A DNA stretch of 64,000 nt from Dehalococcoidia bacterium (GTDB lineage: Bacteria > Chloroflexota > Dehalococcoidia > Lucifugimonadales > UBA3495): NCBI GenBank assembly GCA_022823505.1, contig JAJEIA010000100.1, positions 1-64,000 of the forward strand, read 5' to 3'. The first letter of the stretch is position 1. Each line of letters begins with the position of its first letter. Of this stretch, positions 38,088 to 46,240 are shown one piece after another. Position numbers and translations under genes: made by a program. The notes below the pieces were generated by a model that saw only the letters and a list, made by a program, of their open reading frames with translations, did not search any database and was not told the origin of the DNA.

Positions 38088-38136
38088 GCTGACGAACCCC
38101 AGGCCGCAGCCGAACCCGAGACAGGAGAATAGCGAC

Positions 38137-38415
38137 ATGGCCCACAAGAAGGCCGGCGGCAGCACCAACAACGGCCGCGACAGCAACGCAAAGCGACTCG
38201 GCGTCAAGAAGTACGGAGGCGAGCGGGTCACCGGCGGCTCCATCATCGTCCGCCAGCGCGGCACCCGCATCCATCCCGGCACCAACGTCGGCGTGGGCAA
38301 GGACCACACCCTGTTCGCCAAGATCGACGGCCAGGTAACCTACGAGTGGAAATCCAAGGGCAAGCGCCGGGTCAGCGTGTACCCGGTTGAGCCGGCCCTG
38401 GCCGCCGCGGCATAG
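38137..38415 (+). CDS. rpmA: Ribosomal protein bL27
   Basis: 92 residues beginning [20 protein letters not shown], with [21 protein letters not shown]. This is the form without a cleavable N-terminal leader. RBS AGGAGAA upstream. The classic rplU-rpmA pair. Confidence 0.97.
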   Translation: MAHKKAGGSTNNGRDSNAKRLGVKKYGGERVTGGSIIVRQRGTRIHPGTNVGVGKDHTLFAKIDGQVTYEWKSKGKRRVSVYPVEPALAAAA

Positions 38416-38425
38416 AGGCAACACC

Positions 38426-38629
38426 ATGAAAGCCGATATTCATCCCCAGTATTTCAAGGCCACCGTCACCTGCTCCTGCGGGAACGTCTTCGAGACCGGC
38501 GCCACCAGGCCCGCCATGCGCGTGGAGATCTGTGGCAAATGCCACCCCTTCTACACCGGCGAGCAGCGCATCGTTGACACCCAGGGTCGCATCGAACGGT
38601 TCAGCCGCCGCTTCAACCTTGACGGTTAG
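38426..38629 (+). CDS. rpmE: Ribosomal protein bL31, zinc-binding form
   Basis: 67 residues: [20 protein letters not shown], then [21 protein letters not shown]. The CxC...CxxC cysteines are kept, so this is the zinc-containing type. It starts 10 bases after rpmA and ends before the terminator at 38655-38680. Confidence 0.96.
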   Translation: MKADIHPQYFKATVTCSCGNVFETGATRPAMRVEICGKCHPFYTGEQRIVDTQGRIERFSRRFNLDG

Positions 38630-38654
38630 CCAGCCCCTCAATACGACCACGCAG

Positions 38655-38680
38655 CGGGAGCCTGAACCGGCTCCCGTTTT
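38655..38680 (+). terminator. Rho-independent terminator of the ribosomal protein operon
   Basis: CGGGAGCC (38655-38662), loop of six, GGCTCCCG (38669-38676), then TTTT. Confidence 0.85.
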
Positions 38681-38770
38681 GCTATTGCCCCACCTCCCGT
38701 AACCACCAACCACACCTCTGCCAGGGGTGCGCCCACCGAGCCCGCTCTCGCCAGTCCGGGAGGGATCCAC

Positions 38771-39178
38771 ATGCCGCGCTACGTGCCCAAAACCGTCCGC
38801 GAGTACGGACGCATCTATCTGGCGGAACGCCTGGCCGAGCACGGCTGGCAGTGTTTCATCGCGCGTCGGAGCCCCAACGAGGACGAGGTGATCGCCGGGA
38901 TACCCGAACAGGACCGCGAGGTGCGCCTCAAGTTCCACTCCCAGGAGCACAGCCAGGCCGTGCGTTTCTACGACGCCGACGGCCTGGACTGGGACTGGGA
39001 GTACCTGGTCATCAGCACCGAGATCCTGGCGGATCTCCCTGTAACCTACCTCCTCTCCCGGGATGACGTCCGCGACCCGGGGCGACTGGATGAGGAGTTC
39101 GGCGGAGCCCTGTGGCTGCAGCCCGACGCCTTCGCCGAGACTGCGTTCCGCGAAGCGTGGCACAAGCTGGATGGCTAG
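38771..39178 (+). CDS. Hypothetical protein of 135 residues
   Basis: I do not recognise the family. It begins VPKTVREYGRIYLAERLAEHG, which looks like a helix with an adapted tail, and has an aromatic/acidic middle (DADGLDWDWEYLVIS). No signal peptide or membrane segment. GGAGGGAT lies about 9 bases upstream of the ATG. Its stop codon overlaps the start of the DUF1385 gene, so the two are co-translated. Confidence 0.6.
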   Translation: MPRYVPKTVREYGRIYLAERLAEHGWQCFIARRSPNEDEVIAGIPEQDREVRLKFHSQEHSQAVRFYDADGLDWDWEYLVISTEILADLPVTYLLSRDDVRDPGRLDEEFGGALWLQPDAFAETAFREAWHKLDG

Positions 39179-40127
39179 ATCCTCCACAGACGCCCAGCCC
39201 GCCGGTCCCCAGTCCGCTCGGCCCTTGTACGGCGGCCAGGCGGTGATCGAAGGGGTCATGATCCGCGGCGTGCGCCACTACAGCCTGGCCGTGCGCCGGC
39301 CCGACGGCGACATCTTCTGCGACACCGAGCCCGTCAGCACTCGTTTCTCCGGACGCGTCCGGCGCGTTCCCATGGTGCGCGGCGTCCTGATCCTCGCCGA
39401 AACCCTGTGGTACGGCATGAAGTCCCTGCAGCGATCCGCCATTATCGCCGCCGGCGAGGCCGATTCCCCCGATGGCAGCGACTCCGCCGCCAGCAAGTGG
39501 ACCATGGGAGTGACCATGGCCATCGCCCTGGCCCTGGGCATCGGCATCTTCCTCGTACTGCCTCTGCTGGCCGTTCGCCTCATCGACCCCTTCCTCGAAT
39601 CCTCGGTGGTCAGCAATCTCATCGAGGGCGTCATCCGGCTGATCATCCTGGTGGCCTACGTGGCCGGCATCTCCGCGATGAAGGACATCCGCCGCGTCTA
39701 CGCCTACCACGGCGCCGAGCACATGGCCGTCCACACCTACGAGGCCGGCCAGGAGCTCACCGTAGACAACGTCCGCCGTCACCCCACGCCCCATCCCCGT
39801 TGCGGCACCGCGTTCCTCCTCACCGTGGCCGTGGTCTCGGTGCTGGTGTTCGCGCTGCTGGGCCGCCCCGACCTGGAATGGCGCATCCTGTCGCGTATCG
39901 CGCTGATCCCCGTGGTGGCCGCCGTGAGCTACGAGATCATTCGGTTCGCCGGCGCTCACCGCCGGGCCTGGTTCGGCAAGGCCCTGGCCGCACCCGGCCT
40001 CGCCCTCCAGCTGATCACCACCCGACAGCCCGACGAGGACCAGATCCAGGTCGCCATCGCCGCCATGGAAGCCGCCCTCGCCGCCGACAACCAGCCGCCC
40101 TCGCAAGTAGCCGATCCCCAACCATAG
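39171..40127 (+). CDS. DUF1385 family membrane protein
   Basis: 318 residues. YGGQAVIEGVMIRG near the start, then several membrane segments (GVTMAIALALGIGIFLVLPLL; LIEGVIRLIILVAYVAGISA), YHGAEHMAVHTYEAG and HPRCGTAFLLTVAVVSVLVF, all signatures of DUF1385. The family is often found next to rpmE and prfA. Function unknown; a membrane or division-linked role has been suggested in some species. The ATG at 39171 overlaps the previous stop. Confidence 0.88.
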   Translation: MARSSTDAQPAGPQSARPLYGGQAVIEGVMIRGVRHYSLAVRRPDGDIFCDTEPVSTRFSGRVRRVPMVRGVLILAETLWYGMKSLQRSAIIAAGEADSPDGSDSAASKWTMGVTMAIALALGIGIFLVLPLLAVRLIDPFLESSVVSNLIEGVIRLIILVAYVAGISAMKDIRRVYAYHGAEHMAVHTYEAGQELTVDNVRRHPTPHPRCGTAFLLTVAVVSVLVFALLGRPDLEWRILSRIALIPVVAAVSYEIIRFAGAHRRAWFGKALAAPGLALQLITTRQPDEDQIQVAIAAMEAALAADNQPPSQVADPQP

Positions 40128-40225
40128 GGGCGAGTTCGCGGTTCGCCAGGCGGCGGCCGGCAGCGGGCCGTGTGATACAGTACCCGAAACACGCTGGCGG
40201 TCTCGCGCGCAGATGCAGGTGCACC

Positions 40226-40576
40226 ATGGCTGACGTCCCCGACATGCAGATGATCCCCTATTTTACGGCCACGGAACCGCGCAACTTCGTTGAACAGGGC
40301 CTCCAGCGCTACAACGAATTGCTGGAGCGCCTGGCCGAGCAGATGGACGTCCTGTTGCTGCGCGCTCAGCAGGGCCAACCCATCGATGCCGACCTCGCCG
40401 AGCAACTGACCTCCCTCCGCGAGGCTCTCCGGCCCCGTCACGGCCTCTGCATCGACCGCGCCTGCTTCTCCTGCCGCGTCCACGAAGAGGCCATCAAGGA
40501 ACACGTCCTGCTGTACGTCGACTGGAAACTGCCCGGCACCGTCCAGCAGCTCGAGCGCCTGAAGAACCGCAATTGA
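40226..40576 (+). CDS. Hypothetical protein of 116 residues with two Cys
   Basis: Family not recognised. Helical, charged, no signal peptide. The C-terminal half has LCIDRACFSCRVHEEAIKEHV. The two close Cys (CFSC) and a following His could bind metal. The stop codon overlaps the alternative start of the Uma2 gene. Confidence 0.55.
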   Translation: MADVPDMQMIPYFTATEPRNFVEQGLQRYNELLERLAEQMDVLLLRAQQGQPIDADLAEQLTSLREALRPRHGLCIDRACFSCRVHEEAIKEHVLLYVDWKLPGTVQQLERLKNRN

Positions 40577-40605
40577 TGAGACTACCCTCTGGGAGCGTAA
40601 CGATC

Positions 40606-41385
40606 ATGGTTACTCAGCCCTTTGGATTGGACTACGACACTCCCCGCGTCCCGGAAGAAGATCCCAACATCTTCTACCCCGACTCGGATGATGAACCCAT
40701 GGCCGAAGACGATCGCCAACGCCGCGTCATGATCGACGTCAGCGAGTCCCTGATCCAACACTACGCCGACCGCCCGGACGTGTACGTTTCAGCCGATATA
40801 TTCGTCTATTGCGAGATGAACAACCCCAACCGCAAGGTGGCGCCGGATGTCCTGGTGTCTTTCGGCGTTAAAGATCGTGAGCGCCTTTCTTACTTCACCT
40901 GGCGGGAAGGCAAGCCGCCCGATTTCGTGCTTGAAATCGCCTCCCCCAACACCTGGCGTCGGGACGCCACCGAAAAGCGGGACATCTACGCCGCCATGGG
41001 GGTAACCGAGTACTGGCGTTTCGACAACAACCGCGGCCAGGTCGCCCGGCGGGTGCTGATCGGAGAGCGGCTGAACGCAGCCGGCGAGTACGAGCCCATT
41101 ACCATCTCGCAAGAGGATGGAACGTTGCGAGGATACAGCGCCGTGCTGGGGCTGGACTTGTTTGCGCAGGATGGCATTTTGCGGATGTATGATCCCGTCA
41201 GCCAGACTTGGCTGAGGAACTTCCGGGAGGAAATAGCCGCGAGACAGATCGCCGAGGACCGCGCTCAATTCGCAGAAGAGCGTGCCGAGTCTGCTGAGGA
41301 ACGGGCGCACACCGCCGAGGACCGCGCAGCCATGCTGGAACAACTGCTCCGGGAACACGGCATCACGCCGCCCAACAACGATTAG
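40606..41385 (+). CDS. Uma2-family (DUF820) restriction-fold protein, second copy
   Basis: 259 residues from ATG 40606 (40576 is another possible start). The fold core is seen in APDVLVSFGV, PPDFVLEIASPNT and RDIYAAMGVTEYWRFD. The C-terminus is a long charged coiled coil (RAESAEERAHTAEDR). Role unknown; likely DNA-binding or DNA-cleaving by fold. It resembles the 14597 copy. It overlaps the convergent alpha/beta hydrolase stop codon by four bases. Confidence 0.85.
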   Translation: MVTQPFGLDYDTPRVPEEDPNIFYPDSDDEPMAEDDRQRRVMIDVSESLIQHYADRPDVYVSADIFVYCEMNNPNRKVAPDVLVSFGVKDRERLSYFTWREGKPPDFVLEIASPNTWRRDATEKRDIYAAMGVTEYWRFDNNRGQVARRVLIGERLNAAGEYEPITISQEDGTLRGYSAVLGLDLFAQDGILRMYDPVSQTWLRNFREEIAARQIAEDRAQFAEERAESAEERAHTAEDRAAMLEQLLREHGITPPNND

Positions 41386-42593
41386 CCCGCCGGCTGCCGC
41401 GCGATCGCCACGATGTGGAACATGTGGCGGAACAGTTGGAACGCGCCCCGCAGCAGCGACTTGAGGTCCCGGTCCGCATCCGGCCGCACGTGCCGGAAAA
41501 TGTCGGTCTCGGTGTAGTAAACCTCCACGTCCGGCCGCTGTTCCCGCAGGGCATCCACCAACCGCCGCGACTCCTCCACCGGTATCAGCGGGTCGCCCAC
41601 GTCGTGCATCACCCGCATCGCCGTGTTGCCGCTCCACTGCCCCACGCGGTGCGACGGCGCTATGGAATCGACCTCGGCCCGGAACTCCTCCGTGAGCTGC
41701 GCGTAACGCCATCTCGCGTGCCCGATGTAGTCCACGCCCGCCAGAAGGGCGAACGCCGCCTCCGTTGACCGGGGAGCCCGACGGTTGGGGTCGGGCTCGC
41801 CTCCGGCCGCGATGGCTCGGGCCGTTTCCCGGTGCGCCGGGTCGTCGATGGAATCGATGAGCATGTTGTTGTAGACCAGCCGGGTCAGCCGGTCCACCTC
41901 CCACACCCTTTCGCCTCCATGCTCCATGGCCCGCCCGGCCGCGATCTGCACCACCAGGTCGGCCGTGTCGTAGTAACCGCCGAACGCGTTGACGAAGGCG
42001 ATGTCGTCGGCGACGCGCGGGTCCGCCGCCGCCACCAGCGCGAAGGATGCCCCCACCGAGAACCCGGCTATCCCAATCCGCGTCGGGTCAACGTACTCCT
42101 CCTCGCGCAGGTGCTCCAGCGCCGCCACGAGGTTGCCAATCTCCCCGGCGTCAATCTGCGCCCGTTCTCCCATGGTCGGCGACCAGTAGAACATCGCCGC
42201 AAAGCCGGTCCGCGCCAGCGCCTGCCCCAGGTTAATCACGTCCGGGTCATCTGAGCCCGCCGCGTTGGCACCCAGGAAAATCAGCACGCCGGCACGACGC
42301 TTCCCGTCGGGTATCACGTATACGTCGGCCTGGCCCTCCGTGCCGTCGTCCCGCCGGAAGGTTATTTCCCGGCGTTCCGGTTCGGTGGTGATCCAGGGTT
42401 GAAACTTGACCGGCGACGGCAACACCTGGGCGGCAAATCCGGCGGTGTGGATCGCGGTGGTCGCCGGCCTGAACAGCGTCAGCACGGCGACGATCGCGAC
42501 AACGGCAATGATGGCGATCAGGTACCAGCGGTATGCAATCCGTCCCAGGGTGCGCAACATGGCCTCTGTCGATCGTGTCGATCCCTCAGCCAT
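41382..42593 (-). CDS. Alpha/beta hydrolase with N-terminal membrane anchor
   Basis: 403 residues. One membrane segment near residues 22-41 (YLIAIIAVVAIVAVLTLF) anchors it; the catalytic domain is then outside the cell or in the periplasm-like space. Nucleophile elbow GFSVG at GIAGFSVGASFALVA, and a later DVGDPLIPVEESRRLVDAL gives the likely Asp/His region. Esterase or dienelactone-hydrolase-like; substrate unknown. Confidence 0.85.
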   Translation of the reverse strand: MAEGSTRSTEAMLRTLGRIAYRWYLIAIIAVVAIVAVLTLFRPATTAIHTAGFAAQVLPSPVKFQPWITTEPERREITFRRDDGTEGQADVYVIPDGKRRAGVLIFLGANAAGSDDPDVINLGQALARTGFAAMFYWSPTMGERAQIDAGEIGNLVAALEHLREEEYVDPTRIGIAGFSVGASFALVAAADPRVADDIAFVNAFGGYYDTADLVVQIAAGRAMEHGGERVWEVDRLTRLVYNNMLIDSIDDPAHRETARAIAAGGEPDPNRRAPRSTEAAFALLAGVDYIGHARWRYAQLTEEFRAEVDSIAPSHRVGQWSGNTAMRVMHDVGDPLIPVEESRRLVDALREQRPDVEVYYTETDIFRHVRPDADRDLKSLLRGAFQLFRHMFHIVAIARQPAG

Positions 42594-42684
42594 AACAGGA
42601 TGGAAACCGGAGTTCGAGAAATGTGACCAAAGCAGAGTAACTCGTACGAGTCATCCATCGCCGACTCTCGCTCGGATACCTTGC

Positions 42685-43386
42685 TCAATCGCTCTGCCGT
42701 GGTATCACCTGAACGTAGTCGTCATTGACTAAATCGGAAGAGTTCATCCTTGCCGTGATATCGCTGATGTCACCGATCTCAATCGGCAAAGGGCGGTTAT
42801 CCATCCTGCCTGTTTGGAACGCAAACCGAAATTCTCGTTGGTAGCTATAGTGATCCTGCTTCCAAAATGCCGCTTCTATGTCTCGAAAACCACCATGGAA
42901 CGTCTGGGGGTCATAGTACTTGACCAACCCACGTGCGTACCTGTAATCCGTCCTTGCGACCCCTGCGTCCATTCTCTTGATGAATTCAGTCACGTTGGTG
43001 ACCAGCACAACATACTGACCGAGGTCCAGGCAGGCGCGAGGGATGACAAGTTCCTGCCGCAGGTCTTCGGTTGAAAGACGCTGCACATCCAACGCGCCCG
43101 TATGCCCGGCGACCATGCAAAATAGATGGACATCATTTAACCAGTTCATCTGCACCTGTACCGGAGCGGCTAGACCGGTGAGACGAATACCGGCAATCTC
43201 GATGTCTACCTCATCCGGCTGTAACCACGCGGTTGTCCCCTCATCACTATCGGCGCGACCGGAGAAACGCTTCTCCTCCATCTTTTTGAACTTCCGTAAC
43301 GTATTGCAGTAGATCTTTCCCCTGGCAAATTGGTCGGCGTACTCGTCATTATCGAAGAATTTTGCCAGGTATATTATGGTGCTCAA
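42685..43386 (-). CDS. Unknown protein of 233 residues, lower GC than its neighbours
   Basis: Begins MSTIIYLAKFFDNDEYADQFARG, has KIYCNTLRKFKKMEEKRFSGR, DEGTTAW and a C-terminal YQREFRFAFQTGR. I do not recognise a named domain; similar N-terminal patterns occur in scattered uncharacterised proteins of accessory regions. No membrane segment. Lower GC and different codon use than the flanking metabolic genes suggest horizontal gain. No partner gene is adjacent. Confidence 0.65.
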   Translation of the reverse strand: MSTIIYLAKFFDNDEYADQFARGKIYCNTLRKFKKMEEKRFSGRADSDEGTTAWLQPDEVDIEIAGIRLTGLAAPVQVQMNWLNDVHLFCMVAGHTGALDVQRLSTEDLRQELVIPRACLDLGQYVVLVTNVTEFIKRMDAGVARTDYRYARGLVKYYDPQTFHGGFRDIEAAFWKQDHYSYQREFRFAFQTGRMDNRPLPIEIGDISDITARMNSSDLVNDDYVQVIPRQSD

Positions 43387-43525
43387 TCGTGTGTCTCCTC
43401 GCTGATAATATTCCTTGCCAATCCTTTCAGGACGCGCATTGAGGGCTTCGTGGTGAATGCGGTGGCCTAAGATCAGTCTAGCATCCTACAGCTGGCTGGA
43501 CGGCAAAGCACTCCGGCAGCCGCCT

Positions 43526-44797
43526 CTACACCCGCACCCGGCTGATCATCGCGGCGGATATCAGGCGCGTCGCCGCCATGGCCAGGAACACCAGCGGCCA
43601 CGGGCTGCCCGTCACATCCAGCAATACGCTGAAAATCAGGGCCTGGGCGCCAGCATAGAGGTAACCGTGGGCGTCCAGCACGCCGGCGCCGGTGGCCGCC
43701 ATCTTGCGACCCGACAGGTCCACGGAGATGGTCGAGAGAAGCGACACCCCCATGCTGATGCCGCCCCACAGCATCAGCGCCGCCCCGAGCCAGGGGTTGG
43801 AGGGTGGCGCGATGGCGATCGCCACCAGGGCCGCCGCCGACAGGAAGCAAGACGCGATCACCAGCGGCCTTCGCCGGCTCCCCAGCAGCCGGTCCGATAT
43901 GAACCCAGATAGCGGCGGTGCGATCAGGTACCCCAGCGGCAGCAGGAAGGTGATCAGCACCGTCTGCGTGATGTCCAGCCCCCCGGCCTCGAAGTAGTAC
44001 AGCGGCACCCAGGTGGTCAGGCCGTAGCGCGCCACGTTCTCCAGTCCCTTGACGTGACAGGCCAACTGGAAGCGCGAGTTGGTCAGCAGCACCTTGTATG
44101 GCCCAAACCCCCTGAGCCTCGCGTCGTCCACCGCCTCCGGCGCCGCTGAAATCTCATCCTCCTCGATGTACTCGGGCAGTCCCACGTCCCGGGGTCGGTC
44201 CCGGGTCAGGAAGTAGAAGGCCACCCCCAGCACCATGATGATCAGCGGCGGGTAGCGGAAGGCGGCCCGCCAACCCCACTCCGCCGCAACCCAGCTGCTC
44301 AGCCACCACATCAGCAGCATTGCCCCGCCGCTCACGGTTCCCACGAAGCCCATGGCGATACCGCGCTCCCGGCGCGGCCACCACTGGCTGATCATGCTGA
44401 TGGCGGGAGACCAGCAGGCGGCGTTCACGAACCCGGCCATCGCCCACGGGATGGCCATGGTCAACGCCGACGTGCCGAAGGACGTTGCCCAGTTGAACAC
44501 CGTGGTGAAAACGGCGCCCAGCGTCACCCACAGCCGCAGCCCGTAGGCCTCCGACATCCGCCCGTGCACCAGGTCCCCCAGCATGAACCCCCACAGCAGC
44601 ATCGCGTTGATGATGCCGATCTCGATGTTGGTCAGCTGCAGGTCGTCCTTGATCAGGGGCGACGTGGGCCAGAAATTGAACCTCCCCGTGTACACGAACA
44701 GGTAGAAGGCGCAGAAGGACACCAACACCTGCCACTTCCACCGGTGGTAGCGCCGCGGCAATGCGTCATAGGCAACCGGGCTGGACAGTGCGCTCAT
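43526..44797 (-). CDS. MFS transporter, OPA (GlpT/UhpT)-like
   Basis: About 423 residues from ATG 44797, with twelve membrane segments. WKWQVLVSFCAFYLFVYTGRFNF, INAMLLWGFMLGDLVHGRMS, WSPAISMISQWWPRRERG and the loop SGFISDRLLGSRRR fit the organophosphate:phosphate antiporter group. The open frame runs 18 codons upstream without family sequence. Confidence 0.85.
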   Translation of the reverse strand: MSALSSPVAYDALPRRYHRWKWQVLVSFCAFYLFVYTGRFNFWPTSPLIKDDLQLTNIEIGIINAMLLWGFMLGDLVHGRMSEAYGLRLWVTLGAVFTTVFNWATSFGTSALTMAIPWAMAGFVNAACWSPAISMISQWWPRRERGIAMGFVGTVSGGAMLLMWWLSSWVAAEWGWRAAFRYPPLIIMVLGVAFYFLTRDRPRDVGLPEYIEEDEISAAPEAVDDARLRGFGPYKVLLTNSRFQLACHVKGLENVARYGLTTWVPLYYFEAGGLDITQTVLITFLLPLGYLIAPPLSGFISDRLLGSRRRPLVIASCFLSAAALVAIAIAPPSNPWLGAALMLWGGISMGVSLLSTISVDLSGRKMAATGAGVLDAHGYLYAGAQALIFSVLLDVTGSPWPLVFLAMAATRLISAAMISRVRV

Positions 44798-44847
44798 TGT
44801 GGGAGGGATAGTCGAGGCATTTGCGTTCGGCCACCGGCCGGATCCTC

Positions 44848-45234
44848 TCAAACGGCCTCATTGACGGACGGTGTCATCGCCGCAATGTCGCTTCCATGAT
44901 CAGACAACAAGACGCCATCTTCTGGGAGATAATCATGGTCCAGTAACGCGCCCTGATGAAGCTCCAGAGCAAAAGGATTCTCAAAGTTGTCGCTCACGCG
45001 AGCCAGATACCAGCCGCCGTATGAGCAATCCAGCAGCACGGCTCGTAAATCGCACCTGCCCGCTCTCAACTCGCGTAACTGTTCCGGCGATACGCGCGTT
45101 ATCAGATAGCGGTCCGCATCCGAGGCCGAGTCAATCAACGCGCCAAGATAGCGGGATCCATTGGCATCCTTGCCCTCAAAGACCTGGACGCCATCGTAGT
45201 ACAAAAGCGTTGCGGTCAGCTGTGCCGTTTTCAT
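44848..45234 (-). CDS. Small protein, DUF6575-like
   Basis: 128 residues. Begins MKTAQLTATLLYYDGVQVFEG, then YLGALIDSASDADRYLITRVSPEQLRELR and DLRAVLLDC. This pattern resembles a small conserved family I believe to be DUF6575, of unknown function. Its start codon overlaps the previous gene's stop (ATGA at 45234-45231), so the two form a coupled pair. Lower GC than the region. Confidence 0.65.
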   Translation of the reverse strand: MKTAQLTATLLYYDGVQVFEGKDANGSRYLGALIDSASDADRYLITRVSPEQLRELRAGRCDLRAVLLDCSYGGWYLARVSDNFENPFALELHQGALLDHDYLPEDGVLLSDHGSDIAAMTPSVNEAV

Positions 45235-45626
45235 GCCGCCACCACCGAGCAGTTAGTCAAAATGTCGTAGTCAGCCAGTAGCCACCAAGTGAAATGGGAA
45301 CGTCGGCCCGTGCGCTGAATGTGCCCGGCGCCACGGCCCAAATTCACTTGACAAATTGTACAACCGCGGAAGCTTCTCAATTTCAGTAGCAACTGCGTCT
45401 CTCTGATATCGTCATGGACCGAAAGACCGCGCGCTTGACACTCGGAGATACTGGGAAAGTGACGGTCGGGAAACATAGCGCGTTGCGACCTGAAGTCAGC
45501 ATCCCGGGGCGGGTCATGCCGCACAATACGACATACAACGAGAAGCTCAGTTATCTCCACCGCTTCAGCCGGTGGGCAATCCACCGGCAAGGGTTCACGA
45601 AACGTCATTGGAAGGATTAATAGCAA
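45231..45626 (-). CDS. Unknown protein, coupled to the DUF6575-like gene
   Basis: Up to 131 residues; start uncertain (TTG 45626, ATG 45608, or an internal GTG or ATG). The C-terminal half reads like a real conserved protein: FPDRHFPSISECQARGLSVH, GAGHIQRTGRRSHFTWWLLADYDILTNCSVV. The His/Trp motif followed by DYDIL recalls small uncharacterised proteins of accessory regions. The 5' third may be non-coding or truncated by the hairpin at 45629-45658. Confidence 0.5.
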   Translation of the reverse strand: MLLILPMTFREPLPVDCPPAEAVEITELLVVCRIVRHDPPRDADFRSQRAMFPDRHFPSISECQARGLSVHDDIRETQLLLKLRSFRGCTICQVNLGRGAGHIQRTGRRSHFTWWLLADYDILTNCSVVAA

Positions 45627-45628
45627 GA

Positions 45629-45658
45629 CCGCCGCTGCCGAAGGCCCAGCAGCGGCGG
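45629..45658 (-). terminator. Strong hairpin terminator after the VOC gene
   Basis: CCGCCGCTGC (45629-45638), loop of ten, GCAGCGGCGG (45649-45658). It lies 20 bases after the stop codon of the minus-strand VOC gene. Confidence 0.6.
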
Positions 45659-45679
45659 CGATGTCTCGGCGTTATCCGA

Positions 45680-46159
45680 CTAGCGCTTGGTGTGCAGCAG
45701 TTCCTTGGCCTCGTTCAGCAGCTCTTCGTCGCTGCGGCTGAGGTCCAACGGGTCGCCGTGAGGCTGCGGGACCGGGAAGCCGGTCTTGTAGTACAGCTCG
45801 ATGCGGTTGCCCTCCGGATCGAAGAAGTACATGCCGAAGGCGTTGCCGTGGCTGACAATCCGGTCGATGGTGCAGTTCTCGGCGTCGATGCGCTCCTTGA
45901 ACTCGCGCATATCCTGGATGGACGGCACCGCGAAGGAAATCTGCTGGATGACCCTGGCGTCGTCGGAGGTGACGCGGCCCTCCATCAGCACGAACTCGTG
46001 GTGCTCGGCCACGGGGTCGGAACTCATGAAGACCATGCGACGCTGTTCCAGGTCCTCGTCAGCGATTTTCAGTCCCAGCACCCGGCTGTAGAAATCGCGC
46101 ATCTTCATCAGGTCGGTCGCGTAGATGCCTACGTGTCCAAGTCCGCCAATCTGGGCCAT
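45680..46159 (-). CDS. VOC superfamily, ring-cleavage dioxygenase-like protein
   Basis: 159 residues. LGHVGIYATDLMKMRDFYSRVLGLK, HEFVLMEGR, QISFAVPSIQDMREFKERID and FDPEGNRIELYYKTG match type I extradiol dioxygenase-like VOC proteins, with His (HVGI), His/Glu and Glu (RIELYY) as likely metal ligands. A complete AGGAGG lies 8 bases before the ATG at 46159. Confidence 0.85.
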   Translation of the reverse strand: MAQIGGLGHVGIYATDLMKMRDFYSRVLGLKIADEDLEQRRMVFMSSDPVAEHHEFVLMEGRVTSDDARVIQQISFAVPSIQDMREFKERIDAENCTIDRIVSHGNAFGMYFFDPEGNRIELYYKTGFPVPQPHGDPLDLSRSDEELLNEAKELLHTKR

Positions 46160-46240
46160 GTCATTACCTCCTGGAGGGTCTTGTGTTGTGGCGCAACGGT
46201 ATTCCAGCCCACACGGGGATGTCAAGGGCGCAGCTGTCCT

